Shown: positions 26,077 through 35,427 of the stretch, one piece after another | How the letters are laid out: every line of letters begins with the position of its first letter | How positions within the stretch are numbered: position 1 is the first letter of the stretch | Assembly (NCBI RefSeq): GCF_003994485.1 | Contig: NZ_RZNJ01000007.1 | Location: 1-64,000, forward strand | Origin: Arsenicitalea aurantiaca | GTDB lineage: Bacteria; Pseudomonadota; Alphaproteobacteria; Rhizobiales; Devosiaceae | Length of the DNA: 64,000 nt | Direction of reading: 5' to 3' | Translations under genes and position numbers: made by a program | Notes under the pieces: model-generated | What the model was told of the DNA's origin: nothing | Seen by the model: only the letters and a program-made list of their open reading frames with translations | The model's database searches: none

Positions 26077-26952
26077 TCAGGCCTCGACGAGACCGATCCC
26101 CAAGGCGATTTCGCTCTCCTGCCAGAGCCGCTGCGCCGCAGCCTCGTCATAGGCGGCGGGATGGGCGCGGGCCGGACGATTGCGGACCACATAGGCGCCG
26201 TTGAGCACGCCGGTCCCGCTGTCGATGGCCAGATGGGCCACCCGCTCGCCCTGCCCTGCCCGCCTTCTGGCAAGACTGTGCGCGATTGCCCCGGGACCCT
26301 TGTGGCGCCAACGGCGGGCGAGGCCTTCGAGCCGGGGCGCCGCAAGGCTCGGCACGATGGCATTGGCCGTAATGCCGCTGCCGTCGAGGCGGCGCGAGAG
26401 CTCGAACACCATCTGCACATTGGCGAACTGGGCGGCAGCGAAGGCCCTGTCGGGATCGAAAGGAGTGGCCGGGGCCAGGGGCGCATGCCGTGGAGAGGTC
26501 GCAACGAGAATGCGCGCCCGCCCCGGCGGCCGGTCACCGGTCTTGCCTTCGGGAGAAAACCCGGCTTCTGCAGCCAGAGGGGGCAGCAGAAGATAGGTCA
26601 GAAGGAATGGCGCCAGGTGATTGACCGCCCGGGTCATCTCGATGCTGGCGGCGGTATGGCCCTCGGTCTCGTAGCGCGCGACCGCGGCATGCACGAAGCC
26701 GGCAAGCCGGGCATGACGCGCGAGAATGCGCTCTGCGGCCTCGCGAAGCTCCAGAGGATCGGCGAGGTCGGCGAGTTCGAGAGCGATATCGGGATTGCCC
26801 GAGCCATGAACGAGTTCGGCCTGCGCGTCCCGGCCCGCCTGCCCTTCGGGCGCAATCAGGATGAGCGGAATGCCGCGCGCCGCGAGCGCGAAGGCGGTTG
26901 CCTTGCCCAAGGGGGCATCGGCTCCGGTGACGACGATTGGCGGCTGGGCCAT
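26077..26952 (-). CDS. SDR-fold protein lacking the catalytic Tyr-Lys pair
   Basis: A 291-residue Rossmann protein close to the retinol-dehydrogenase-like SDRs. The N-terminal TGADAPLGKATA retains only part of the TGxxxGIG cofactor motif, with the first inner glycines replaced. The active-site helix reads RAFAAAQFANVQMVFELSRR where relatives read RAYGQSKLANILF: the Tyr is Phe and the Lys is Gln. The preceding LVATS keeps only the Ser region. It is therefore probably not a dehydrogenase in the usual sense, and may be a binding or regulatory paralogue, or decaying. The start at 26,952 is likely but a weak ribosome site leaves upstream ATGs possible. It ends 8 bases after the MarR gene, convergent. 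Confidence 0.75.
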   Translation of the reverse strand: MAQPPIVVTGADAPLGKATAFALAARGIPLILIAPEGQAGRDAQAELVHGSGNPDIALELADLADPLELREAAERILARHARLAGFVHAAVARYETEGHTAASIEMTRAVNHLAPFLLTYLLLPPLAAEAGFSPEGKTGDRPPGRARILVATSPRHAPLAPATPFDPDRAFAAAQFANVQMVFELSRRLDGSGITANAIVPSLAAPRLEGLARRWRHKGPGAIAHSLARRRAGQGERVAHLAIDSGTGVLNGAYVVRNRPARAHPAAYDEAAAQRLWQESEIALGIGLVEA

Positions 26953-27003
26953 GCGGGAGAGTTGCTCTTGCTTCTGGGTGCCCCGAGCCATCACCCTCAC
27001 GAC

Positions 27004-27030
27004 AAAAAAGGGCCGCCCGAAGGCGGCCCT
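27004..27030 (-). terminator. Intrinsic terminator after ndk
   Basis: On the minus strand AGGGCCGCC pairs with GGCGGCCCT around a TTCG tetraloop and is followed directly by TTTTTT. It lies 24 bases beyond the ndk stop codon, a strong Rho-independent terminator. Confidence 0.9.
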
Positions 27031-27053
27031 CTCAACGTCCGGTCACGTTAATT

Positions 27054-27476
27054 TCAGCCGACCAGCTCGTCGTCCGAGAAGAAGTACTTGATCTCCTGGG
27101 CCGCGGTTTCGGGCGCATCCGAACCGTGCACCGAGTTCTCGCCGACCGAGAGAGCGAACTCCTTGCGGATCGTGCCGGGCTCGGCATTGGCCGGGTTGGT
27201 CGCGCCCATGATCTCGCGATTCTTGAGGATCGCGTTCTCGCCCTCGAGCACCTGCACGACAACCGGCGAAGCAATCATCTGCTCGACCAGTTCGCCGAAG
27301 AAGGGGCGTTCCTTGTGGACCGCGTAGAAGCCTTCGGCCTGCTCGCGGGTCATGTGGATCTTCTTGATTGCGATCGGGCGCAGACCGTTCTCTTCGAACT
27401 TGGCGATGATCTTGCCGATCAGATTGCGGCGCACCGCGTCGGGCTTGATGATGGAGAAGGTACGCTCGAGAGCCAT
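27054..27476 (-). CDS. ndk: Nucleoside diphosphate kinase
   Basis: This 140-residue enzyme balances NTP and dNTP pools by moving the gamma phosphate through a phosphohistidine. The full family pattern is present: [20 protein letters not shown], the Kpn-loop region and the active-site [10 protein letters not shown] with the catalytic His near residue 117. Length and start match the bacterial type. It is monocistronic, with a strong terminator behind it. Confidence 0.97.
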   Translation of the reverse strand: MALERTFSIIKPDAVRRNLIGKIIAKFEENGLRPIAIKKIHMTREQAEGFYAVHKERPFFGELVEQMIASPVVVQVLEGENAILKNREIMGATNPANAEPGTIRKEFALSVGENSVHGSDAPETAAQEIKYFFSDDELVG

Positions 27477-27565
27477 GTGATGGTCCTTGTTGTGGGTCCG
27501 AAAGGGTGGCGCCTTGTAGCCTCAGGTCGTGACGGAGGCAAGACGAGCCCGCGGCCCGACACGGA

Positions 27566-27590
27566 GAAAGGGGCGCCTGGCGCCCCTTTC
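27566..27590 (-). terminator. Hairpin after the Asp-rich protein gene
   Basis: GAAAGGGGCG (27,566-27,575) pairs with CGCCCCTTTC (27,581-27,590) around CCTGG. It lies 14 bases past the stop of the minus-strand gene at 27,605. The stem's AAAG/CTTT base supplies a short T-run on both strands, so it may act as a terminator for either direction; the T-tract is short. Confidence 0.6.
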
Positions 27591-27604
27591 ACTCGTTATG
27601 GCGA

Positions 27605-28039
27605 TCAGGGCGTCGGCCGCGCGCTATCGCGACGATCGTCATCGTCATCGTCGTGGTCATCGTCGTCATCATCGATGTCGGTGGTGCCGGTGGCGTAGAC
27701 CTCGCCATTCGTGCCGCGCAGGGTCACTTCGAGCCGCGAAACGGTTTCGTCGGCCATGATGGTCTGTTCGACCTCGATCTCGACGATCTGCATGGTGCAG
27801 ACCTCGGCGGTGCTGACCGCCGAGAATGTCACGGCGAGCGTGCCGTCGACGTTTTCGCCGATCTCGGCGGGCTGCACCTCTTCGCAGGCGCTGCCGTCAT
27901 ACTCGAACTCGACGCGCACCTCCTCGGGCCCGATCCGGTCGGCATCGAGGTCGCGCAGCGTCGGCGCATCCTGACCGAAAGCGGCGCCGGCAAGGGCGAG
28001 CACCGCGACGGATGCAAGGCTGAGTTTGGCAATGGGCAT
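27605..28039 (-). CDS. Exported protein with poly-Asp C-terminal tail
   Basis: A 144-residue protein with a signal peptide (residues 1-22, SVAVLALAGAAFG). The central part (VRVEFEYDGSACEEVQPAEI through STAEVCTMQIVEIEVEQT, VSRLEVTLRGTNGEVYATG) is a small beta-rich domain with two Cys that may pair. The last 20 residues are almost all acidic (DIDDDDDDHDDDDDD), encoded by a GAC/GAT microsatellite. Such a tail suggests metal, probably Ca2+, binding or charge interaction in the periplasm. No family is recognised. AAAGGAG precedes the ATG at 28,039. Confidence 0.7.
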   Translation of the reverse strand: MPIAKLSLASVAVLALAGAAFGQDAPTLRDLDADRIGPEEVRVEFEYDGSACEEVQPAEIGENVDGTLAVTFSAVSTAEVCTMQIVEIEVEQTIMADETVSRLEVTLRGTNGEVYATGTTDIDDDDDDHDDDDDDRRDSARPTP

Positions 28040-28129
28040 TGGACTTCTCCTTTCAGGCACGATATCTGGCGTTCCGCACCCCGAGAACAGGAACGCGCGA
28101 GCCCGCCCGGGGCTGCGTCACGATTTGCC

Positions 28130-30010
28130 ATGCTCAGCATCAATAACCTCACCTACCGCATCCAGGGCCGCCCGCTTTTCGAGGAGGCGTCGGTCACCCT
28201 GCCGACTGGGTCCAAGACCGGCTTCGTCGGCAAGAACGGCTCGGGCAAGACCACCCTCTTCCACCTGATCCAGGGGCATATCGCGCCAGACGCCGGGAGC
28301 GTCGAGGTGCAGAAGAAGGCCCGTATCGGCGGCGTGGCGCAGGAAGCACCGGCGACCCAGGACAGCGTGCTCGACATGGTGCTCTCGGCCGACAAGGAGC
28401 GCACGGCGCTTCTCGAGGAAGCGGAGATGGCGACGGACGGCAACCGCATCGCCGAGATCCACATGCGCCTCGCCGACATCGATGCCCATACAGCCGAAGC
28501 GCGGGCTTCGACCATCCTGAAGGGCCTCGGGTTCGAGCAGGACCGGCAGATGGCGCCCTGCTCCACCCTTTCGGGCGGCTGGCGCATGCGCGTCGCGCTC
28601 GCGGGCGTGCTCTTTTCCCAGCCCGACCTGCTGCTGCTCGACGAACCCACCAACTATCTCGACATCGAAGGCACGCTCTGGCTCGAGAAATACCTCGCCA
28701 CCTATCCCTACACCGTCTTCATGATCAGCCACGATCGCGACCTGCTGAACAAGGCGGTGGATTCGATCATCCATCTCGAACACGGCAAGCTGACCTACTA
28801 CAAGGGCGCCTATGACGTGTTCGAGGCGACCCGTCGCATGCAGATGGAGCTCGCCAACAAGAGCCGCGAGAAGACGCTCGACCAGATCGCGCACATGCAG
28901 AAGTTCGTCGACCGCTTCAAGGCCAAGGCGAGCAAGGCCAAGCAGGCCCAGTCGCGCATGAAGCGGATCGAGAAGCTGCGCCCGCCCGAGGCGATGTATG
29001 ACGAGTATTCGTCGCCGTTCCGGTTCGAGCAGCCCAAAGACGAGCAGGCCATGCCCATGATCACGCTCGAGAACGTGGCTGCAGGCTATGGCGACACTAA
29101 GATCCTCTCCCGCATCACCAACCGCATCGATCCGGACGACCGCATCGCGCTCATCGGGGTCAACGGCAATGGCAAGTCGACCTTCGCCAAGCTCCTTGCG
29201 GGAGATCTGAAGCCGATGGCAGGCGAGTTGCGGCGGGGCAAGAAGCTCGAAGTCGCCTATTTCGCCCAGCACCAGATGGACAAGCTGCGCCCCGAGCAGA
29301 CCCCGCTCGAGCACATGGTCGACCTGATGCCGCGGGACATGGAATCCAAGCGCCGCAGCCGGCTCGCGCAGATGGGGCTGTCGCGCTCGCGCATGGACAC
29401 GCTGGTCAAGAACCTTTCGGGCGGCGAGCGCGCGCGGCTGCTGCTCGGGCTCATCACCTTCGGGGGACCGGGCATGCTGATCCTCGACGAGCCGACCAAC
29501 CACCTCGACATCGACAGCCGCGATGCGCTGGTGCACGCGCTCAACGACTATAATGGCGCGGTGCTGATCATCAGCCACGACCGGCATCTGGTGGAAACCA
29601 CCTGCGACACGATCTGGATCGCGACCGACGGCACGATCAAGGAATTCGACGACGATCTCGACGGCTATCAGCGCATGCTGACCTCATCGAACGGCGCGCG
29701 TGGCGGGGGCGGCACTAGCGGGCTCTCCAAGGAAGACCGCAAGCGCGAGAAGCAGGAGGCGGCGCAGCGCCGGCAGGAACTGGCGCCCCTGCGCAAGTCG
29801 ATCAAGCAGATCGAAGACGATCTGGCGCGGCTGAAGCGCAAGCGCCAGGCGATCGAGCGCGAACTGGGCGATCCAGCGACCTATGCGGGCGACCAGCAGC
29901 GCACCATCGCGCTCGGCGTCGACAAGGCGAAGGTCGAGGCGGAAATCGCGGCAGGCGAAGAGAAATGGCTCGAGATGAGCACCGAATACGAAGAGGCGAT
30001 GAGCGCCTAG
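28130..30010 (+). CDS. ABC-F family ATPase
   Basis: A 626-residue soluble protein with two ABC domains and no membrane spans. Walker A motifs are GKNGSGKTT (about 34-42) and GVNGNGKST; signatures are LSGGWRMRVALAG and LSGGERARLLLGL; Walker B motifs are LLLLDEPTN and MLILDEPTN. The linker between the domains (about 235-305) is long and basic (KFVDRFKAKASKAKQAQS), as in translation-factor ABC-F proteins, and a C-terminal coiled coil (KREKQEAAQRRQELAPLRKS) resembles Uup/YheS. These proteins act on the ribosome during stalled translation; which branch is not decided here. The start at 28,130 is chosen because the first ABC domain begins there. Confidence 0.92.
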   Translation: MLSINNLTYRIQGRPLFEEASVTLPTGSKTGFVGKNGSGKTTLFHLIQGHIAPDAGSVEVQKKARIGGVAQEAPATQDSVLDMVLSADKERTALLEEAEMATDGNRIAEIHMRLADIDAHTAEARASTILKGLGFEQDRQMAPCSTLSGGWRMRVALAGVLFSQPDLLLLDEPTNYLDIEGTLWLEKYLATYPYTVFMISHDRDLLNKAVDSIIHLEHGKLTYYKGAYDVFEATRRMQMELANKSREKTLDQIAHMQKFVDRFKAKASKAKQAQSRMKRIEKLRPPEAMYDEYSSPFRFEQPKDEQAMPMITLENVAAGYGDTKILSRITNRIDPDDRIALIGVNGNGKSTFAKLLAGDLKPMAGELRRGKKLEVAYFAQHQMDKLRPEQTPLEHMVDLMPRDMESKRRSRLAQMGLSRSRMDTLVKNLSGGERARLLLGLITFGGPGMLILDEPTNHLDIDSRDALVHALNDYNGAVLIISHDRHLVETTCDTIWIATDGTIKEFDDDLDGYQRMLTSSNGARGGGGTSGLSKEDRKREKQEAAQRRQELAPLRKSIKQIEDDLARLKRKRQAIERELGDPATYAGDQQRTIALGVDKAKVEAEIAAGEEKWLEMSTEYEEAMSA

Positions 30011-30017
30011 GCGCCCA

Positions 30018-30464
30018 TCAGGCCTTCTTGGCCCAGCGCCCCGCCTCGTCCTGCTGCCAATAGGTGAGTGCATTGCCCGCCCCCAGCGCACGCCAGGCGA
30101 GGCGCGCCTCGGCCACCGCATCGGGATCGTGCCCGGAGAACAGGTAGACGATCCGCTCATACCCCTCGCCCGAACGCGGCACCGCCCGATCGGCAAAGAA
30201 GCGCACCTGCGCGCCATTGGGATTGTCAGGGCCGGTGGTGATGAGGATGGGCTGGCGCGGATCGGTGGGGTCCCCGGCCCGGCCGTGGGGCAGGAAGCTG
30301 TCGTCCCGCCAGGTCCAGAGATGAGTGTCGAGCACCTCGGCACGCTCCTCCGAGCCCACCTCGACGACCGCCCGCCAGCCGCGCTCGAGCGTCTTTTCGA
30401 GCAGCACCGGCAGCACGCGTTCGAGGGGCTGGTTTTCGAGGTGATAGAAGAGGATCTCGGCCAT
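30018..30464 (-). CDS. holC: DNA polymerase III chi subunit
   Basis: The chi subunit links the clamp loader to single-stranded-DNA-binding protein at the replication fork. At 148 residues it has the family pattern: FYHLENQPLERVLPVLLEKT, WRAVVEVGSEERAEVLDTHL, WTWRDDSFLPHGRAG and the nucleotide-fold end FSGHDPDAVAEARLAWRAL. It is convergent with the ABC-F gene 8 bases away and divergent from the nucleoside hydrolase. In Rhizobiales holC often neighbours pepA, as here. Confidence 0.9.
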   Translation of the reverse strand: MAEILFYHLENQPLERVLPVLLEKTLERGWRAVVEVGSEERAEVLDTHLWTWRDDSFLPHGRAGDPTDPRQPILITTGPDNPNGAQVRFFADRAVPRSGEGYERIVYLFSGHDPDAVAEARLAWRALGAGNALTYWQQDEAGRWAKKA

Positions 30465-30600
30465 GGCTCCTTATTCCACGCCCGGACGACGCGGGAAAGC
30501 CTGCGCCTCTTGCCGCAGGCGCGCGCGCGGGCTGGCGCGAACGGTGCGGCCCGTGCCATAGGGGCGCCCACCAAATAAAACGATTATGAAGGATGCGCCA

Positions 30601-31569
30601 ATGACCGACCGCGCAGGCAATAAACTGATCCTCGATACCGATGGCGGGGTGGACGACGCCCAGGCGCTGCTGATGCTGCTGGCCAACGGCAAGGCGCCCG
30701 ACGCGATCACGACCGTGTTCGGCAATGTCGGGCTCGAGGCTGCGACGCGCAACATTCTGGACGTGCTGGCGGTGGCGGGCGTTTCGATCCCGGTTCATGC
30801 CGGTGCGGACCGGCCTTTGACGCAGCCGGTGGTGGACGCCAAGTACATTCATGGCGAGGACGGGCTTGGCGGTGCGCCGCGGCCGGACCGCGCGGCTCCA
30901 GTCGCCGGCAATGACGGCGTCATGTTCCTGCGCGAGAGTTTTCGCGCTGCGGCGGCACGGGGCGAGCGGATCGACATCCTGATGATCGGGCCCCTCACCA
31001 ATCTGGCGCTCGCGCTGAGGCTGGAGCCGGGGATCGTTGCGGGGATCGGGCAGCTCACCATCATGGGCGGCACTGTGAACGGACGCGGCAACACGACGCC
31101 GGCGGCCGAGTTCAACATCTATGCCGATCCGGAAGCGGCGAGCGTGGTGTTCGGGGCAGAGATCGAGACGGTCGTGGTGCCGTGGGAGCCGTGCACGACC
31201 CATTTCACGCCGGCGAGCGAAATGCTGGCGCTGTTCGCGGGGCTCGGCGACAGCGCGGAGCGGCGGTTCTCCGAAGCGCTGGCACACCACGCGATGAAGA
31301 TGACCAAGGGCTGGAGCGGGCAGGACGTGTTCCGCTTCGTCGATCCGCTCGCTGCGGCCGTCGTCATCGATCCCTCGATCGTCACCGGCACGCTCGAGGC
31401 GAGCATGGACGTGGCGCTGGCGCCCGGCCTGACGCGCGGGATGACGGTGGTCGATCCCTCGGGGCGCCTCGGCACCCCGAAGGTCACGATCGTCGAGACC
31501 GCCGATCTGGGGCGGCTCGAGGCGTTCTATCGCGCCTCGATCACCTGGAGCGCGGCTCAGGCCTCGTAA
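30601..31569 (+). CDS. Inosine-uridine preferring nucleoside hydrolase family protein
   Basis: A 322-residue nucleoside hydrolase (COG1957). The N-terminal metal site [15 protein letters not shown] gives the DxDxxxDD aspartates that bind Ca2+; [16 protein letters not shown] and the [13 protein letters not shown]-like [20 protein letters not shown] complete the active site. Such enzymes split nucleosides into base and ribose. The ATG at 30,601 has AAGGAT upstream; one at 30,586 is possible. The last 13 bases overlap the convergent pepA stop region. Confidence 0.9.
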   Translation: MTDRAGNKLILDTDGGVDDAQALLMLLANGKAPDAITTVFGNVGLEAATRNILDVLAVAGVSIPVHAGADRPLTQPVVDAKYIHGEDGLGGAPRPDRAAPVAGNDGVMFLRESFRAAAARGERIDILMIGPLTNLALALRLEPGIVAGIGQLTIMGGTVNGRGNTTPAAEFNIYADPEAASVVFGAEIETVVVPWEPCTTHFTPASEMLALFAGLGDSAERRFSEALAHHAMKMTKGWSGQDVFRFVDPLAAAVVIDPSIVTGTLEASMDVALAPGLTRGMTVVDPSGRLGTPKVTIVETADLGRLEAFYRASITWSAAQAS

Positions 31570-33059
31570 TTGTCACGCACGAGCCGGTCGAGCAGCGCAA
31601 CGCCGAAGCCCGGGGCCCAGCTCACATTGATCTCGTTGGAATTGGTCGCCATGCCGGCGCCGGCGATATCGAGATGGGCCCAGGGCACGTCGTTGACGAA
31701 GTGCTTGAGGAACTGCGCGGCGGTGATCGAACCGGCGTGACGGCCGCCGGTGTTCTTGATGTCGGCGAAGCGGCTCTCGATCATCTTCTCGTAGGCGGGG
31801 CCCATGGGCATGCGCCAGACCTTTTCCCCCGAAGCGAGGCCCGCCTTGGCGAGCCGTTCGGAGAGGTCGTTGTCGTTTGAGAAGAGCCCGGCATGATCCT
31901 GGCCGAGGGCGACGAGAATCGCTCCGGTGAGGGTCGCGAGGTTGATCATGGCCTTGGGCTTGAAGCGATCCTGCGCGTACCAGAGGGCGTCGGCGAGCAC
32001 GAGCCGGCCCTCGGCGTCGGTGTTGACGACCTCGATGGTGCGGCCCGACATGGCGGTCAGGATGTCGCCGGGGCGCATGGCGTTGCCGTCGGGCATGTTT
32101 TCGACCAGCCCGATGATGCCAACTGCGTTGACCCTCGCCTTGCGTGCGGCGAGCGCGTGCATGAGGCCGGTAACGGCGGCGGCGCCAGCCATGTCGCCCT
32201 TCATGTCTTCCATGGACCCGGCGGGCTTGATCGAGATGCCGCCGCTGTCAAAGACCACGCCCTTGCCCACGAAGGCGATCGGGGCTTCCTTCTTCTTGCC
32301 GCCCTGCCACTGCATGACGACGAGCCGCGCCGGACGGTGCGAGCCGCGCGCGACCGCGAGCAACGCGCCCATGCCGAGCTTTTCGAGGTCGGAGGGCTTG
32401 AGGATCTCGATTTCGACGCCGAGGTCGGCAAGGCGCCCGGCACGTTCGGCGAACTCCACCGGGCCCAGCACGTTGGGCGGCTCGTTGACGAGTTCGCGCG
32501 CGAGCAGCGTGCCCTCGACCACCGCGCCGCGTTCGGCGATGGCCGCGTCGGCTGCGGCGGGATCGGAGACATGCAGGGTGATGGTCAGGGAGTCGGGGCC
32601 GCCATTGTCGTCTTTGGGCTTGGTCTTGTAGCGGTCGAACCGGTAGTGGCGGAGCCGCAGGCCGGCGGCGAGTTCGGCGACGAGCTGCGGGGTCGCATCG
32701 ATTCCGTCGAGCACCACCGCTGCCGCTTCAGCCTTCAGCGCCAGCAGCTTTCCCATCAGCGATCCACCGCGGTCGGCCCATGCGGTAGCCGACGCGGGGG
32801 CGTCGCCATTGGTCATGCCCGAACCGAGAACGAGCAACCGGCTCGCTTCGAGGCCGGCGGGCTTGACGATATCGAGCGCCTGTCCCTGCTTGCCCTTGAA
32901 CCCTGCAGCTTCGCTGACCTCGGCCCAGTCGAGCCCGGTTGCGGCCCAGACCGCCGTGCCGCCATCGGCCGGCGCCGCCCCTTCGGCAGCGTAGATGACG
33001 AGGGTGCCCGTGGGACGGGCAGGCATGGGCGCTGTCTTGATGACGAGTTCTCTGGGCAT
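31557..33059 (-). CDS. pepA: Leucyl aminopeptidase (M17)
   Basis: This 500-residue two-metal exopeptidase degrades peptides from the N-terminus, and in some bacteria also acts in Xer recombination. The C-terminal catalytic domain shows [19 protein letters not shown] and the M17 signature [14 protein letters not shown]. The N-terminal regulatory domain is diverged, as usual. The start at 33,059 ([11 protein letters not shown]) is used; the upstream extension to 33,146 reads as non-coding. It is divergent from lptF and overlaps the nucleoside hydrolase 3' end by 13 bases. Confidence 0.94.
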   Translation of the reverse strand: MPRELVIKTAPMPARPTGTLVIYAAEGAAPADGGTAVWAATGLDWAEVSEAAGFKGKQGQALDIVKPAGLEASRLLVLGSGMTNGDAPASATAWADRGGSLMGKLLALKAEAAAVVLDGIDATPQLVAELAAGLRLRHYRFDRYKTKPKDDNGGPDSLTITLHVSDPAAADAAIAERGAVVEGTLLARELVNEPPNVLGPVEFAERAGRLADLGVEIEILKPSDLEKLGMGALLAVARGSHRPARLVVMQWQGGKKKEAPIAFVGKGVVFDSGGISIKPAGSMEDMKGDMAGAAAVTGLMHALAARKARVNAVGIIGLVENMPDGNAMRPGDILTAMSGRTIEVVNTDAEGRLVLADALWYAQDRFKPKAMINLATLTGAILVALGQDHAGLFSNDNDLSERLAKAGLASGEKVWRMPMGPAYEKMIESRFADIKNTGGRHAGSITAAQFLKHFVNDVPWAHLDIAGAGMATNSNEINVSWAPGFGVALLDRLVRDNYEA

Positions 33060-33262
33060 GGAGGCGTGCCTTCTTGATTGGGAGATGGGGCCGGAGCGGC
33101 CGCAGGGAGGTCCTTGCAGAGATAATGGCTGCGGCCCGCGCGTCAATCCCGCAACGGCCCGCTACGGGGGAGGCGAGAAATGGCCACGCGCCGGCGCGGA
33201 GGCTTGCATGGACAGGCGAGCCGTTGCACGGTGCCGGCCGCCCTCACCCCCTCGGAGACCCG

Positions 33263-34360
33263 ATGAACCGGCTCGGCGCCTATCTGCTTGGGCTCTTCAC
33301 GCGCGAAGCCGCCATGCTGTTCGCGGTCGCGGCGGTGCTCGTCTTCCTCATCCAGTGCCTGCGGATCTTCGACCTCGTCTCAGTGCGCGGACAGGGGCTC
33401 TGGACCCTGATGGGACAGGCCGTGCTGACCATGCCCGCGCTGGCGGTGATCTTCCTTTATCTCTGCACCGCCATCGGTCTGGCGCGCGCGCTTCGCGGGC
33501 TGCAGGCGAGCCATGAGCTCGCCGTCATCCATTCCAATCGCCGCGTGCCTGCGCTCATGGGCGCGATCGGGCTCTTCACGCTTGCCGCGACGCTTCTCGT
33601 GCTCGTGCTCTCGAGCATCGTGCAGCCCCTCGCGCAGCGCCAGTACAATGCGTGGTCGGCGGCGATCACGGCTGACCTCGTCGGCCGATCGCTGGCGCCC
33701 GACCGGTTCACCGAGATCGTGCCGGGTGTGATCCTCTCGATCGGCGGGCGCGAGGCGGACGGCACGATTACGGACTTCTTTGCCGACGACATGCGCGATC
33801 CGCAGATGCGCCGCACCTATATCGCCAGAAGTGCGCTGCTCGCGACCGACGAGGACGGCTTCGTGCTGCAGCTGCGCGATGGATCGGTCGAGTACATGAC
33901 GGCCGAAGGGGAATTTTCGCGGGTCGCGTTCGGGGGCTATGACGTCGCCCTCGAACAGCTGACCGAGCCGGTGGAGCGGGATCGCAGCTATTCGGAGCGT
34001 ACGAGCCTCGACATCATCGCGTCGGTCGCCCGCGGAGAACCGTTCGAGCCGCGCGCGCAGTTCGAGATCGCGACGCGCCTCGGCGAAGGCCTTCGGGTCA
34101 TCACCTACTGCCTTTTTGCCACTGCGCTCGCAGCCTTTCCTCATGGCAGACGGCGGGGCGGCCGCATACCGATCGAGCTCGTGGTGCTCTCAGCCGCCTT
34201 TCTGGAGCGCAGCGTCAACGAGGCGCTGCCCGTGGCGGGCGCCCTGCGCGAGGTCGCGGGCGCCCTCCTCTTCTTCACGATCGCGCTCGTGCTCGTGCTC
34301 GTTCGGTTGCGCGCCTACCTGCCCGGCCGCGTGCCGGTCCGTCGGGAGAGCGGCGCATGA
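33263..34360 (+). CDS. lptF: LPS export ABC transporter permease LptF
   Basis: One of the two permease subunits (with LptG) that, driven by LptB, extract LPS from the inner membrane. The 365-residue protein has N-terminal spans (LGLFTREAAMLFAVAAVLVF, LTMPALAVIFLYLCTAIGLA), a periplasmic beta-jellyroll (about 130-270) and C-terminal spans. The start at 33,263 follows a GGAG. It opens an operon: lptF-lptG-lptD, then a SurA-like gene, pdxA and rsmA. The lptG start overlaps its stop (ATGA). Confidence 0.93.
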   Translation: MNRLGAYLLGLFTREAAMLFAVAAVLVFLIQCLRIFDLVSVRGQGLWTLMGQAVLTMPALAVIFLYLCTAIGLARALRGLQASHELAVIHSNRRVPALMGAIGLFTLAATLLVLVLSSIVQPLAQRQYNAWSAAITADLVGRSLAPDRFTEIVPGVILSIGGREADGTITDFFADDMRDPQMRRTYIARSALLATDEDGFVLQLRDGSVEYMTAEGEFSRVAFGGYDVALEQLTEPVERDRSYSERTSLDIIASVARGEPFEPRAQFEIATRLGEGLRVITYCLFATALAAFPHGRRRGGRIPIELVVLSAAFLERSVNEALPVAGALREVAGALLFFTIALVLVLVRLRAYLPGRVPVRRESGA

Positions 34361-35427
34361 GCCGCATCGACCGCATCATGCTGGGCCGGATCATGGGCCG
34401 GATCGGGGTGACCGTTCTGGTCTTCTTCGGGCTCATCATCCTCATCGAATCGCTCGATTTCTGGCGCTTCACCTACCTCTCGGAACTCGGGGGCCCGCTG
34501 CTGGGCACGCTCGGCATCCTTGCCGGCTCGAGCCGCTGGGCGATCAAGACGCTGAGCGTAACGGTGCTGCTGGGCGCCATCATCGGCATTCTGGATCTCA
34601 AGGCGCGGCGTGAGCTGACGGTCATCTCGGCGAGCGGCATCTCGATCTGGCGGGTGCTGCGCGCGCCGCTGATCGCGCTCGTTCTCATCGGGCTTGTGGT
34701 CGGGGTGTTCGCCGAATCGGCGTCGGCACGCCTCAACCGCGACCTCAGCCCGCCCCGCTCCCAGGCGCAGGGCGCGCTGACCGCCGACGGCGCCCTCTGG
34801 CTCGTGCAGAGTGCGGCGGGAAGCGACTATGTGATGGTCGGGCGCAATGTTGAGCCGGGTGGCACAGCCCTCGGCGACGTCACGATCTTCATGACGGGGG
34901 CCGCCGACGCCGTGCGCATCACGGCGAGCCGGGCAGTGCTGGGTGCAGGCGCGTGGATGCTCGAGGATGCGATCCGGTTTACGCCCGAGGCGCTGCCACA
35001 GCGGCTGGGGGATGCCAGCATCGCAACCGCGAGCACGCCCGCAGACCTGCAGGTCAAAGTCGCCTCCACGGCCGACCTCACCTTCTTCGAGCTCGCCGCG
35101 GCGCTCGCCTCCGATCTCACTGACCCGGTGCTGCGCGATGCGGTGCTCACGCGCTTTCTTCGACTTGCGAGCATGCCGCTGATGCTCGCGGGCTCGCTCT
35201 TCATTGCCTTTGCATTTACCGCCGGTTATCGAAGGACCAATACATATGGGGGGACGGTGTTCTCGGGCATCGTTCTGGGCTTCGTGGTGTTCGTGATCAC
35301 CGAAATGGCGGATCTCGCCGGATCGGCTGGCGTACTCGATCCCACGCTGGCAGCACTTGGGCCGGCCTTGACGGCAATCGTCGTGGGCGTCACGGTGCTG
35401 CTCTACAGGGAAGACGGGCAAGCGTGA
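34357..35427 (+). CDS. lptG: LPS export ABC transporter permease LptG
   Basis: The partner of LptF, 356 residues. Same architecture: N-terminal spans (MGRIGVTVLVFFGLIILIES), a periplasmic jellyroll that forms part of the LPS bridge, and C-terminal spans (MLAGSLFIAFAFTAGYRR, TAIVVGVTVLLY). Start overlaps lptF by four bases and its stop overlaps the lptD start, so the three genes are translationally coupled, consistent with the stoichiometry of the Lpt machine. Confidence 0.93.
   Translation: MSRIDRIMLGRIMGRIGVTVLVFFGLIILIESLDFWRFTYLSELGGPLLGTLGILAGSSRWAIKTLSVTVLLGAIIGILDLKARRELTVISASGISIWRVLRAPLIALVLIGLVVGVFAESASARLNRDLSPPRSQAQGALTADGALWLVQSAAGSDYVMVGRNVEPGGTALGDVTIFMTGAADAVRITASRAVLGAGAWMLEDAIRFTPEALPQRLGDASIATASTPADLQVKVASTADLTFFELAAALASDLTDPVLRDAVLTRFLRLASMPLMLAGSLFIAFAFTAGYRRTNTYGGTVFSGIVLGFVVFVITEMADLAGSAGVLDPTLAALGPALTAIVVGVTVLLYREDGQA

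Noticed and set aside
28118-29587. 489-codon minus-strand frame across the ABC-F gene
   Set aside because: Shadow of a double ABC ATPase; no motif of its own.
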